Below, piece after piece: positions 12,607-40,911 of a stretch of DNA of 64,000 nt. This DNA is from Aplectana chamaeleonis. Its lineage: Eukaryota > Nematoda > Chromadorea > Rhabditida > Cosmocercidae. The position numbers and the translations under genes were made by a program. Positions within the stretch are counted from its first letter, which is position 1. Every line of letters starts with the position of its first letter. The stretch spans positions 1,240,001-1,304,000 of the forward strand of contig JAPDOI010000182.1 in NCBI GenBank assembly GCA_029168955.1, in the 5' to 3' direction. Under the pieces are notes generated by a model that was given only the letters and a program-made list of their open reading frames with translations, made no database searches and was not told where the DNA came from.

Positions 12607-12762
12607 AGGGTACCTCAGAATCGTGGGTTTACTTACTAAATGAGCCGTGGAGCACGAAAACTGTTTTTTTCTGCTGCGGCTGTGGAGACCTGGGTGCGTG
12701 GGCGAATTTGCAGCCAATCAACACAGGTCGTCAGAGGTAAGTACTGAACTTGTCAGAATTCG
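12607..12762. other. unassigned
   Basis: Short stretch with no gene seen; the frame at 12647-12916 runs into the tandem repeat that follows. Confidence 0.4.
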
Positions 12763-13120
12763 TGCTCATGACGCGTCATCGATCGATAATCAATACTATC
12801 GATTTTCGCGCTGTTTTGCACAAATTGCGGCGAGGAGTGATGATTGCTCTTGGGATTGGTTTTCTTGGTTGAGGAATTTTGCTCATCAGTCATTATCGAT
12901 AAATACCACTCAATAATATTGATTTTTTCGCCTGTTGCACAAAATGCCGCAATGATTTTTGATTGTTGATGGCTCTAAGTCATTTGTTTGGGAAATTCTT
13001 CTCATCATGCAAGATCAAATATTAATTATCAATAATATCGATTTTCACATATTGCACCAAATGCGGCAATGAGTTCTATTTTTTATGCTTGTAAGTCATA
13101 GGTTTCAAAAATTGTACTCA
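12763..13120 (+). repeat. three diverged tandem units of about 120 bp
   Basis: Each unit holds GCTCATCA, then an ATCGATAAT-type core, AATAT(C/T)GATTTT, and TTGCACAAAATGC(C/G)GCAATG, at a period near 120 bases. Units start near 12763, 12883 and 13000. Divergence is high. Confidence 0.65.
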
Positions 13121-13236
13121 TACGACAATATCGTCTGTTACATGTTTCATCATTCCAAAATGGAAATCGTTGAACAAAATTGAAGTCAGAAAGGGAACCT
13201 TTGGGAAAAATGTGAAATTTCTAAGAATTTAGCTTC

Positions 13237-13721
13237 CTGGCAAAAGTAACGATTTGGTAATGATCAAAAAAAGTTTCAAAAATGTCTTGAAATATCTTTA
13301 AAAAATGATTTGGCGTAAAATAGCCTGGAGTAATAAAAAAGCAGGGAAATGAAGTGAAATAACCAAAAATGCGATTTGGTGGTCGATCATTTCACAATCT
13401 TCTCAGTTAAACTTATCAAAACGAAATCAAGCGCGCAACGGAAACATTAAGTCATCTTTGAAGGCTGTAATAAGGTAATCAGCATATGTCATGCTAGGTG
13501 AACTCAACGCTCCATTCCATATCGTGCTTGGTTTCGTTTTGATAAGTTTAACGGAGAAAATTGTGAAATGATCGACCACCAAATCGTATTTTTGGTTATT
13601 TCACTTCATTTCCCTGCTTTTTTATTTCTCCAGGCTATTTTACACCAAATCATTTTTTGAAGATATTTAAAGACATTTTTGAAACTTTTTTTGATAATTA
13701 CCAAATCGTTACTTTTGCCAG
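13237..13721. mobile_element. 485-bp foldback element with near-perfect arms
   Basis: Left arm 13237-13432 and right arm 13525-13721 are near-perfect inverted copies, both ending in CTGGCAAAAGTAACG. The spacer is about 92 bases. No protein. The strong arm identity suggests recent insertion or ongoing conversion. Confidence 0.9.
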
Positions 13722-14783
13722 ATTTGGAGCGGAAATAGTATCATGTGGTCGATTTCCCGACCATTTTGAGATGAGGGATTCTGTCTGTCACATGGATTTC
13801 GTAGACAGTAAATCATTGTCTACCGTATGATGAGCATGAGCTGGATGTCGTGCCGATCGCGCAGCTGGCCGGATGCGAAATTGCGCTAAATTGCCGCTGT
13901 ACGATGTTGCTATTCGTCACTTGATGCAGGCCGTATTCGTCACTTTTGAATGGCAGCTTCACTCGACATCCCGCCACTGCATTGTCGATGTGGAGCACTG
14001 AGAAGTTTGGATCTTCATGTAGGTCTAGAAAGGGGCTACGGATTGCCATGTGGCCAGAAATAGTGTGCACAAAGTTTATTCCAAAAATTGGATCCCGAAT
14101 ATTGGTATGAATAGAGTCAGAGAAGAATCTAGCGAGTCGATTTCTGTCTGTACACTGTCCGAGAATTCTTGTCAGGGGCCGTATTCAAGAACAATGAAAC
14201 CGTGGTTTATGAGTAGCCGGAAGGGCGAGATGGAGGTATAGAGCACAGGAAGTGTGGGGGGGGGGGGTTCCTAGTAAAGTTTACCTTCGACCCGTGGGTA
14301 AGTCATTTATGAATTAGGTCCAGATTTCCACATGCTTATCCTAATGGGTCGTCCAATGGCCAGTGATGGATATGCGCTGTCTCACTTCGCCCTTCTGTGC
14401 ATCTTGGAATGTCATTGAATACATCCCAAGCATATGGTTCAAGTGGTAGCAATCATCCATGGAAGGAAAATGTACAGAAAATGTTCAGACTGTTTACTGC
14501 CCTTCACTGTTGTTCTGCTTCTTTCGTCTTAGAATCTGCACTGCGATTCAAGAATTGCCCAACCCAAAAGGGGAAATCTCTAGGTGAGTTCCAGTGATAA
14601 ATCGCTGAAAGTACAGAATTACCCTGCGAAATTTAGGCGACTGGTTATTACCCAGCTGGAAGTAAATCCAAACAACTTTTTACTTGGTTGTTTAAAAGCA
14701 TAATACACTACGGACTCCAAGGCCTATGATTCTCTGCACAAACGTATAATTTCCTAAATGCACAGTTCAGCCACAGCACGATA
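13722..14783. other. unassigned noncoding region
   Basis: It contains a GGGGCCGTATTCA motif at 14176, related to the TIR at 27558, and a run of 11 G near 14259. No gene seen. Confidence 0.4.
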
Positions 14784-15194
14784 TTAAAGTCCGGTCCCCT
14801 TTATAGCAACCCTGCCAAACGCAAAATTTCAATTCGTCCAAAAAAGCGAAAATAAGTCGACTACGCCCCCAGAAAAGGAAAAATTGGGCACGCCAACCGA
14901 CATGTTTTTATCTCAATAGAAAACAGACCCGCTACTGATCTCATTCAAAATCTTTGTTCATTCATTTGTTTTCGGTCTGACATTATATGGCAGTCTGCTT
15001 GAGAGTCTGCGAATAACGAGAAAAAACAGGCTCGAGACAACTCGTCCGCGAACTTCTCGTCGCTCATGTTCAAAATTTTTGGAGAGGCCATGACTTCGTT
15101 CGTAGTAAGCTCTGAGCAATTCTGAAGAGCCGTTATCTCTTGAAGTTGAGTGAAAAAAGTGAAGAAAAGATTCTGAGGTTAGACAGTGCCTAAA
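14784..15194 (+). mobile_element. degraded family B MITE
   Basis: The interior matches the 20479 copy in order: CCGGTC, TATAGCAACCCTGC, AAAAAGCGA, CACGCC, TTTGTTTTCGGTCTG. The right end GAGGTTAGACAGTGCCTAA is a mutated family B terminus. The left TIR is mostly lost. Confidence 0.7.
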
Positions 15195-15850
15195 AGTGCA
15201 AAGCGTTTCTATAATTTCTGGCACTCCTTCATGCTGAGCGCTGCTCAATAGACTGTTTTGTGTTGAAATTTCCCTCCGTCTAAGTATGTTTTCGCGTAGC
15301 GACCTTACAATTAGTCGAATGTCAGAAATGCTGCACTGGTGGAGGGACAGTCGGCGTGAATCCTAGTGATACTTTGCGTTCCCTATTCAAGGATGGCTCA
15401 AGCTCGGTGTCATATGCTTTGACATAGGTGCAACGAGTTTGCGCAACTTTCAATGCGGAACTCAAGGTATCACTAGGATCCATGTCAACGTTATTTGGCA
15501 AAGTAGAACTCTTCTCCTTGAAACACATTTGAGCCCCTGATGACGATGACCCGGTTAAAACTTGAGCTTGACCTACAAAGATACCACCTAAAGACCTGAA
15601 ATGCCCAAGAAATATGTACTCGAACAAAAGCAACGTAACACGCTGATATTGTCAGACGGAAGGAGCTGGATACAATTTCAAACAGGGCTTGCCATATCTC
15701 TACTGCGAGATAACCCGCTCTTACACAGCTTTCACACCTACTTCCTCATGCATTAGTGCCTAACTCCTATATGTATACAGCAAACCCCGTTTTTTTTTTT
15801 TGATTGAAATAAATCTGCTGCTCACAAATCGAATATATGTTTTCCGTTGT
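15195..15850. repeat. foldback sharing CCTAGTGATACTTTGCGTTCCC
   Basis: CCTAGTGATACTTTGCGTTC at 15361 faces GGTATCACTAGGATCCATG at 15464. Related motifs stand at 30094, 30643 and 46408. It is probably a dispersed foldback family; the rest of the interval is unassigned. Confidence 0.5.
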
Positions 15851-15977
15851 CATTTCAGTCTGACGCATAGACCAGGCGGCTGGCCGTGCGGGGTTGGCGG
15901 CCTCAGTGCAGAAAGGGGTTTAGTTTCGCGCGGGGTGATCTACCGCCGCAGCTCCGTCCATTCATCAGACTAAAATG
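15851..15977. mobile_element. 127-bp GC-rich TIR element
   Basis: The left end CATTTCAGTCTGACG and right end CATCAGACTAAAATG are imperfect inverted copies, continuing into CCAGGCGGC and GCCGCAGCTCC. The interior is GC-rich, unlike its flanks. No protein. Confidence 0.55.
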
Positions 15978-16334
15978 ATTGTGTGAACTCTACATCCCTT
16001 GTCGAAGACTTCTTTGCGTTCACTCCGAAAAGAACCATTAAAACCCATTCTTGAAGTTTTCCACTAATTGCCTGGCAACGTCTCTAGAGAATCCTTGTTT
16101 TGAAGTGTAGGGAAGCTAATGAGATCCTACGAAAAACTCTGCTACACTGGTATTTACTAGTGAGTTCTGTTGGAATCTTAAAGAAGTAATCATGAGAGTT
16201 AGAAAGCAGAGAAAAATCAATGTGACTCTCTCAAATTCTTGCCTTCCGCAGAGCAGTCAGCTTTGAGCTGGTTTTGTGAGAGCGGTGAAAAGCAACAGAG
16301 AAAAGTGGGCAAGAGAGAAAAAATTCCTGTGCGT
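15978..16334. other. unassigned
   Basis: No gene or repeat recognised. Confidence 0.4.
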
Positions 16335-16825
16335 TTAAAGGCAGTGTTCACGATGATTTTGGCCCCCGAGTTCTTCACATAAAGCAATGCGATGGCCTCC
16401 AAACGTTGCCAAAATCACGAAGAAACGGCCAGAAACGCATCAAAACGTCGTATTTCAGTGACATTATTCAACAACATGGACTAGTTGTCCGGTTGGATGA
16501 ACATGTTCATGGTGGTTGTCACCGGTGAAAAATGGGTCAATCGAAGACGGAAGAATATGTCACGCACGACAGTATTAGTTAGGGTCAAAACAAAAGAATG
16601 GAGCAATAGAGAGTAGAGAATTGCAAAGGACGGGTCCACAGAAGATTTCATTGTCACAACAAACACTTCCTGTGATACTTAAGAGGCGGGGTGATACTTA
16701 AGGATTTCGTGTACTTCTGGAGCGTTTTTCTCACTTTCTACGTCGTTTTAGTTCTACCCGGGGGCCAATTAATCAATCTAGCGAATAATCTCAAGATTGA
16801 AGATTATCGCGAACTCTGCCTTTAA
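16335..16825 (+). mobile_element. TTAA-flanked MITE, family C copy 1
   Basis: Bounded by TTAA at 16335 and 16822, with TIRs AAAGGCAGTGTTCACGAT and ATCGCGAACTCTGCCT. The interior aligns along its whole length with 28167-28658. Confidence 0.85.
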
Positions 16826-17720
16826 CCCGCTTACTGAGTACTTTCTTGAAGGACTTCCACAGGTAAACAACTGGCCATCAATTAAATTAGCACTGACAAA
16901 AAGTAGTCAATGAGAAGGTTGTGTTCCGTTATGGAAGGTCTTTATCGTAAATACTGGAAAATCTTAACGAAATGAAATGCAACATTCCATTTCGTTAAGA
17001 TTTTCGGTGTGCAGAGTGGCCGGCGAGCGGTCGCCGAGCTTCAGCCTAGGCGCGGCGAAGAAAATGTTTTCGAACTTTGTCGTCGCGACCTCGATTCCCG
17101 CTTTCTGGCAGTGACGCAGGGCCGTCGCGGCGTCAAAACACTTTGCGGTGCCCCTCGTCGCCCTTCTCTCCGCCTCGGTCACTTCCATCGCCAAATGTAA
17201 TCGATATTGCATCATCCAGCGCGGGGACAGGGGCTCTTTACACACCGAGGGAGGAGTTGTCCCGCTTCTGGCGGCTCTAATTCCACTCGGGACCACTTCG
17301 CTCGCGTTGAGGCGCGTGACATTTCGAACTGCAAAAACAGGGCAACCCTTCCCTCGGTGTGTCGACAGCCTCTGTCCCTCCAGCGCGCTGTTCGTCGCTG
17401 CGAGCAACGCCGCGACTTCAACTCTGCAGGCCCCTATAGGCACATCACCTGAGGTTGAGTACCGAACATTTAATTCCACCGAATCCACTGCCGCGTGCTG
17501 TACGGCCTAGCGTCGAAGATCTTTCTTACGAGAAGAGAGAACAGTTTTCGTTCTTGTGTTGTCCTATAGAGATATACTGAACGCAAACAGCAAATCTCTG
17601 GGGTATAGCATGTCCTGAACAATACATCCATTTCCTCTTGTTGATTAGATGATTACGCTGATGATTATTGATTATTAGATGATTATGTTGATTACGCTTT
17701 CCTGAATTTGTTAGTTCCAG
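16826..17720. other. unassigned; hairpin and GC-rich block
   Basis: 16958-17004 is a near-perfect hairpin whose arm reads AAAATCTTAACGAAATG. 17010-17510 is GC-rich, so several frames stay open, the longest being 174 codons on the minus strand. I see no RING, B-box or other domain. Confidence 0.45.
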
Positions 17721-34917
<17,197 letters not shown>

Positions 34918-36398
34918 AGTCGTCCGCTACTCCCACCTTACCCCAGACCTCACCCAAAGAGCATAGTCTACCATCCGGTCATCATGCCTCATCTCTCTAC
35001 CACTGCCAAATATCCGAACAGCTATGAGCAATATGAGCTGTATCGAATCTAGCTTTACCGTACTCAACTACGGGGGGTCCGGCTCATATTGAAGCACGTC
35101 CCGAGCCAGCCGAAGTATTTCGTCAAACACAACCGGTATTTACTATCCTATATATGTATATGTACCTATTCTATGAGCATAATCAATAAAGATTACGTAT
35201 TTCTGTTTTCGTTTTTGTGTGTATTAGTTGTGTTATACTCAGACTGACTCCAACTCCTCAAGGGCGATATATTGTGTCTGATTAGCATGGTTTCCTCGAA
35301 CCAAAGGTAGTCAATATTCCTCAATTCAATTGTGATTATTGGAGAAAGCCAGAAAGGACATAATAATCACTTCAAGAGACTCGAGTCATGCCCTCACGAG
35401 GTGATGAGAGTGCACCACGGTTTTTAATGCTGAGAAATTGGATTGTTCAACAAAACGGATAACGAATCCATCGCTTTTTATTATTGCAGTAATGTCGCTG
35501 TCCACAACTGAGCGGTTTGAAGTTGCTGCTAAAACGTTTAGTGTTAGAGATGCAAGTTAATGATCAGACCCATCTGCCAGATCTATTCGTGGGTTGTGGG
35601 CCGCATTTCAGTGAAATAGGGCTTGAGCTCTGTATAACAACTCGTGCTCAGCACTTCTGAGAGAAATTGCCTCTGCGGCTCCGCAAAAGGACCACTACGG
35701 CGCCTACAGTCACCAAAGCTGCACTATCGCGGAGTCGCGGGGGCACTACCGCGAAGGTGTAGCGGCTGCGCCCCCGGTACCGCTTTGGCTCTGCGATAGT
35801 GCCGCCGCGGCTCCGGTAGAGTATCCCTTATGAAGTTGATAAGTTAATTAAGAATTTTGATACAACTAGGGGGGGGCCTAAGAACAAAAATACACACCTG
35901 CAGTTGTTACGTCTTCTGTCTGATAAGGACAGAGGTCACGGCCGTTTTTGCGCCGAAGGAAATAAGGAATGTACCTCAAACTTGGGTAATTGAACCGGCG
36001 ACAATTTCACTCAACCACACACGACAGTACATGGTGCTCCACGCGGGTTCTCTGCTGCATCCTCGCGGAGCCGGCGCGGTTCTAACGCGGAACCGCTGCG
36101 ATACTATCGCGGAAATTTCCAGGGTCAAGACACGGTAACAGGATCCTTTAGGCTGAGGATGATCACGGAGCCGCTGCGGAACTATCTCGCCTCTATCGCG
36201 GCACAGTCGAGGGTCGCGGTGCTTTCCCGGCACTGACGCGGCTAATTTTCTCAAACATCGTCCTCAGCAGCACGCGCTACCAAGGCAACTATAGTACTGA
36301 GAACTTGGGTTCTCATTATTGTGGTTACGGAAATTTGGCTAAATCACCTCATTGATGAGCTATTTTAGGTAATCTTAGTGAAAAATTTCATGATCTCA
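34918..36398. other. madd-2 3' UTR, then intergenic CGCGG-rich repeats
   Basis: After AATAAA at 35185 there is no gene. 35690-35830 and 36050-36245 carry repeated CTATCGCGG, GCTGCGGAAC and CGCGGCAC words, related to 27180-28110. Confidence 0.45.
35185..35190 (+). promoter_or_regulatory. poly(A) signal for madd-2
   Basis: AATAAA lies 268 bases after the stop codon, followed within 30 bases by T-rich and GT-rich sequence. This is the first canonical signal downstream on the plus strand, and it implies a 3' UTR of about 290 bases. Confidence 0.6.
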
Positions 36399-36958
36399 CA
36401 TAAAGACAGGGTTCACGAAGAAAAAACTCCCCACTTCTCTGCAGAAACGTGAGCTTTGGATCTATCTGAGCAGGCCTACGAACAAATAACGGCGAAAAAA
36501 GGGCAGAAAGAGGGTCAAAATTTCGTGGGCCAGCCAACCGATTGGGTAACCCCGCCCACGCTCTAGAACGGTTGTCCTCCGTTCGTTTTACCATAGGAAC
36601 AGGCACCGAGTTTTCGAATAATCTTCATCGCGAAAGGTTCTAGCATCCCAGCATGTACATTGACCAATCTTATTTTTTAAAGAAGTTCCGATACAGGAAA
36701 CAGAAAGCGAAGTCACTTACCTGAGAATTTTGAAGCACGAAACCATTTCCCGACGTCCGGTTCGATGCGTTGTCTGCAGTCTCCTAAAACACACAAACAA
36801 GCATAATTAAATATCTCAGAGATTTCATAAAACAGTTTTTCTCCGGTATTTGAATTTTCTTAGGGGACTTTTCCCCATTAACCTCTTCTTAGAGAACTTA
36901 CCTACCCAAAAACATCGAAACATATTATACGGTTTTTTATCGTCAACACTGCCTTTAA
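36399..36958. mobile_element. degraded TTAA-type MITE
   Basis: Left end TAAAGACAGGGTTCACGA, right end ATCGTCAACACTGCCTTTAA. About 560 bp, with no protein. Confidence 0.55.
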
Positions 36959-38525
36959 GGTGGAATAAAGTCTTAGGAAAAGTGTTGAAGGTTCTACCCC
37001 CATAAAATCCATAGAATTCTTAGCCAGGGCCGTGCGGAAATGTTTCTCAAAATTTTCGGACACGGAAAAAAAATCAGTTCCGCACAGTCCTGTTACAAAC
37101 TGCGCAATCACCGGCATTTCAACATGCCTGAAATCATATGGAATCGAATTTCTTTCCCAGGAGGGGAAGCTAATGTGTCAGCAGCACGCTCTCCTATTTT
37201 GCTGTGAATCCCTCTGTCCACGAATTCGCTTGTTGTTGTCCTTCGAGTGCAATCCCAGTGTGGCAAGAGCATAGCACTGCGGACTTCCATATGGGTCATT
37301 TGTTGTGCTGAACATAATTATAATATTATTTAGCTACAGTAATCTAATGTTGTCTTCGAAAGAAAACTGGAGAACAACCCGAAAGGCGTCGTCTGCGCAG
37401 GAAGCCACATTTGATCTTTCCTTTCAATTCCACTTCAACCGAGTCAAGTTAGTTCGCGATGTGTGAGGCTTCTACGTTGCCTATCCATATTGTTGCAACC
37501 CCGTGAGAAACGGCTCGGTGGTCTGAAAAGAAGGAATTACCCTGTCAGTCATCTAGCACAAGGAAGAGATGCGCCACTAGAGTCGAAAATGATCCCGTGT
37601 TGAATACTCTTCTATCCATAAAACCTGACATTACAAGCGCTCCATAGAAGCCTTTTCAAGGCGATTCAGGAGAGAGAAAGACGAAAGGAATTTACTCACC
37701 TTAGAAGTTCAAGGGTCACAAACATTTTAGACTCTTCGAATTAGTCACATTAAACACACAAATTACGCATGAGTGGAAATTTTAGGTTTTTTTAAATTTT
37801 CTGAGGAGCTTCTTCTCTGAATGTCGTGAGTTCTATCTCTGAGAAAATCGGTATCGCTGGTTTCGCGATAGCCCCGAGATTTTCGTTGGTATCGCGATGG
37901 GGTATCGACAGTTGATTGGCGGCTCCGCCATCAAGGAAAAGTGGTGTGTGACGCAGTGGCCCCGCGATAACCTTATGTCGGTTCCGCAATCCGATAAAGA
38001 GGTAGCGTCGACAACACGGCTCCTCGGCAAAACCGCGTAGGCACCACGATGAGTGTGCAAGCTTTCAGTTTCCCGTCGGCTCCGCGTTCGACACACCTCC
38101 GAACTGGCGCACATGAGTCACACTGTAGTACCGATCGAAGTTCCAACTAAACTCGCCGATTTCTTTCTGGGTCTTGTTCAACTTCGTGTTCTTTTATGTT
38201 ATCCACATTTGAACCACGGCATGCACCGCCCATGTATGTAGTAAAATTGCCTTTATATCAGTTCCCATCCCACGTGATAAGTCTTTTTTTATATTGTGAG
38301 ATTAACTGATATAGTCTTGATCGTTTGCTGGTGCTCTTACGTCTCAGCGTATTACGCTTCTTGTATTTCTCGAGATTTCGGTTTCAAAGCTGCAGCAACC
38401 AAGATCTTAGAAACAATGTCATTTGTTACATTTCTTAAATTTTCGGGTGTTTTTCGAAGTCTGCCTGAGATTTCAGAATTCATCCCGTAGGTATCCAGTG
38501 TCAGCCCCCCCCCAAGCCATTCTTT
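36959..38525. other. unassigned intergenic; CAGGG-GTGCGG inverted repeat
   Basis: 37024-37092 begins CAGGGCCGTGCGG and ends CCGCACAGTCCTG, an inverted pair related to 59101. 37840-38100 has CGCGAT and GGTATCGC words. No gene seen. Confidence 0.4.
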
Positions 38526-39104
38526 CATGTACAGTGCTCTGATGGGCCGTAACTCAGCGGTTCGGTAAAATAGAGGCACTAATGAAGTAGAAAGAAGATG
38601 AGCCGCTCATGTATGTAAAGTGAGAAATAGAAAAAATCGCCAGTTGGGAAAAGTGGTGTAAAAAGGCCGTTTTTTCCAAATGGACTTTTCAGCCTTGGTT
38701 TTCACTTCGAGAGAGCCGCAGTCGAATAGAAGGTGTATCTGCTGAATGATTATGAAAAAATGCATTACCTCGATTTTTTTTAACTCTGAGATTCCTTACC
38801 TCACTGTTTTCACCTCACATGGTGAGGTAGAAAATCGCGAGAAAAAAATTTCCAGAGAAAATCCAGCCGATGTAGTTTACGATAACCGTCTAGTGGATGC
38901 ATCTTTTGCTCGACTGCGGCGTTCTAAAAATGAAAGCTAAGTCTGGAAAGGCCATTGGGAAGAAACGGCCTTTTTACACCACTTTTTCCAACGGGCGATT
39001 TTCTCTATTCCTCACTCTACATAAGCGGAGTTGCTTTTTTCTACTTCACCACTAGGTCTATTTTACCGAACCGCTGAGTTACGGCCCATAAGAGCTTTGT
39101 ATAT
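38526..39104. mobile_element. 579-bp foldback element
   Basis: Arms 38526-38745 and 38880-39104 share GGGCCGTAACTCAGCGGTTC, GGTAAAATAG and AAAGTGGTGTAAAAAGGCCG in inverted order. No protein. Frames inside are incidental. Confidence 0.85.
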
Positions 39105-39666
39105 GACACTCGAAGGCCCCGAAAAAAAAAACATTTTTTCGCTATATGGATAATGGCAATTTATACGAGTACACAGGTCAGCAGCAGTTGACAAACAAGT
39201 CTGAACAACTCGTGGTTGCGTAAGAAACATTCTGTGGTGGAGCTGAGTTGAAACAAAAAAAAACGAATCCAAAAATCCGGCGTTGCGACCCCCCCAATTT
39301 TTCAAGTTTGGTGATGACCCCCCACGTTGAAAAATTTTCAACATTGCTTTACCCTGCTTCCAACACCTACATAGTGCTTTTTAATATGATGACAACAGTC
39401 TCTAATCTTGATGTGCTGACACATGCGCATTCCCAGACACGTATAAACTATCCTTTTTCCAGGCCTCTCTCTGAATGTAGCAAAAACGTTAAACCGTTTC
39501 TAGACCTGCGATAAGTGGTGAGCCGAAGCCTGGGACGTCCCCAATTTTCACGGATCAATCGCCGCTTGACCCACTTCGGTGAATGTTCCTCATTCCCTGT
39601 GAAAACATGAAACGACTTCGACGGGGTAATTCTATAAATGAGAGCACACAAAATGATGGTCCGCCT
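39105..39666. other. unassigned intergenic
   Basis: No gene or clear repeat. Confidence 0.4.
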
Positions 39667-39669
39667 TTA

Positions 39670-40401
39670 GGCCATTGGTATACCACCCTGTCGCTGCAGC
39701 GACAGGTTTCGGCAAATATCACTCATCATGTCGGGACCAGCAGCGGCGCTATGGCATGGTCGGCCGTGGGATCAGTTATGGTTCTCAGTGACGTAATCCT
39801 AGTATACTCCGTCGCCGCAGCGATGGTCCGTCGCTGTGCTGCGCACCCTAGACTCCACAGATTCATCTATTTCACGATTCTTTTCTGTGATTTTTGGCAC
39901 ATCATGAACAGTATGGCGACATCAAAAGACATTATAGTTTTGTACGTTTCGGGTTTAGTTGTTTACCTGCAGTTTTTTTTCAGTTGGGTGTTTTTGTGCT
40001 GTCATTATCCCACTCAATTGCTTATGAATCGTTCTTTAAATTCATACATTTTTCTAGGCTGTCGAGTGCATAGATTATATCCCAAGCCGGCGTAGTTTGC
40101 CTCTTCTATGACAACTTCTAGATTTTCAACTCCCCCAGTTTCACCATTTCGTCATATTGGCACTTTGCCTGCACTGCTCCACACTCATATTGTGGCAGAA
40201 AGTGAAAACAATTAGAAATGTCACTGAATCCCACCTAAACTGTGATGGCATGACCATAATCGATTTTTTGTCTGTTATGCACAGATGCGCGTGTACGCAA
40301 CTTTTAGTACGCAAAAGCGCGCGGAATTCAATGCAGCGACGACGGCTCCGTCGTCGTGTCCGTCGGCGGCGACCGGCTGTCGCTGAAGTATACCAATGGC
40401 C
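39670..40401. mobile_element. 732-bp TIR element with TTA target duplication
   Basis: Ends GGCCATTGGTATAC and GTATACCAATGGCC lie between TTA at 39667-39669 and 40402-40404. Subterminal CTGTCGCTG/CGACAG words are inverted. A 170-codon frame crosses it but resembles no transposase. A 3-bp TTA/TAA duplication fits PIF/Harbinger-type DNA transposons (inference). Confidence 0.75.
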
Positions 40402-40633
40402 TTAGTCCACTAATGATCCCTTTCTCAGAACAACAAAAGAGCGTTGTCCTGGAATTAAAAGGCCCCCAGTATTTGGAACAGCTGTATCCGTGTAACTTTT
40501 TTCGTTTCCTTCGCGCCTTCAAGACGTCTGACTAGAAACACAAGAGCCCTTTAGGATTTCCTATCAATCTGTTCATATATTGACAACTTCTACACACTTC
40601 TCTCAGGAGTCAACCAGTTATCGTTTTTCCTGA
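40402..40633. other. unassigned
   Basis: No feature seen. Confidence 0.4.
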
Positions 40634-40911
40634 GGGGTATGGTGTACTTCTGCGACACACGGTCGTGTCGCTGTGCACAGCAACAGCGACTGCCTGTCGC
40701 GGAACTCTCGCCCTTCAAACCAGTGCACTGCTCAGCGACAGGATTCAGCACATTTGCAGTATTTCAGCCCTACGCGACACGTCACTGCGACTGACGTGCG
40801 GCAACTGCTCCTACGAACGTCCGATGCCGTTGCTCCGATGCGGATCCCGCCGCGATTCGCGCTAGATTGCATGCTTGTCGCTTATAACAGCGACAAAGTA
40901 TACCATAACCC
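40634..40911 (+). mobile_element. TIR element, GTATGGTRTACTT family copy 1
   Basis: Left end GAGGGGTATGGTGTACTTC, right end AAGTATACCATAACCCTA. The interior (GCGACACGTC, TACGAACGTCCGATGCCG, CAGCGACAGG) matches 45673-46070 in reverse. Confidence 0.7.

Noticed and set aside
16964..17510. 174-codon minus frame and 120-codon plus frame, possible missing madd-2 RING/B-box exon
   Set aside because: The block is GC-rich, so stops are rare in all frames. No Cys/His spacing of a RING or B-box appears on the plus strand.
39583..40095. 170-codon frame with hydrophobic segments
   Set aside because: It lies inside a TIR element and shows no transposase or membrane family likeness.
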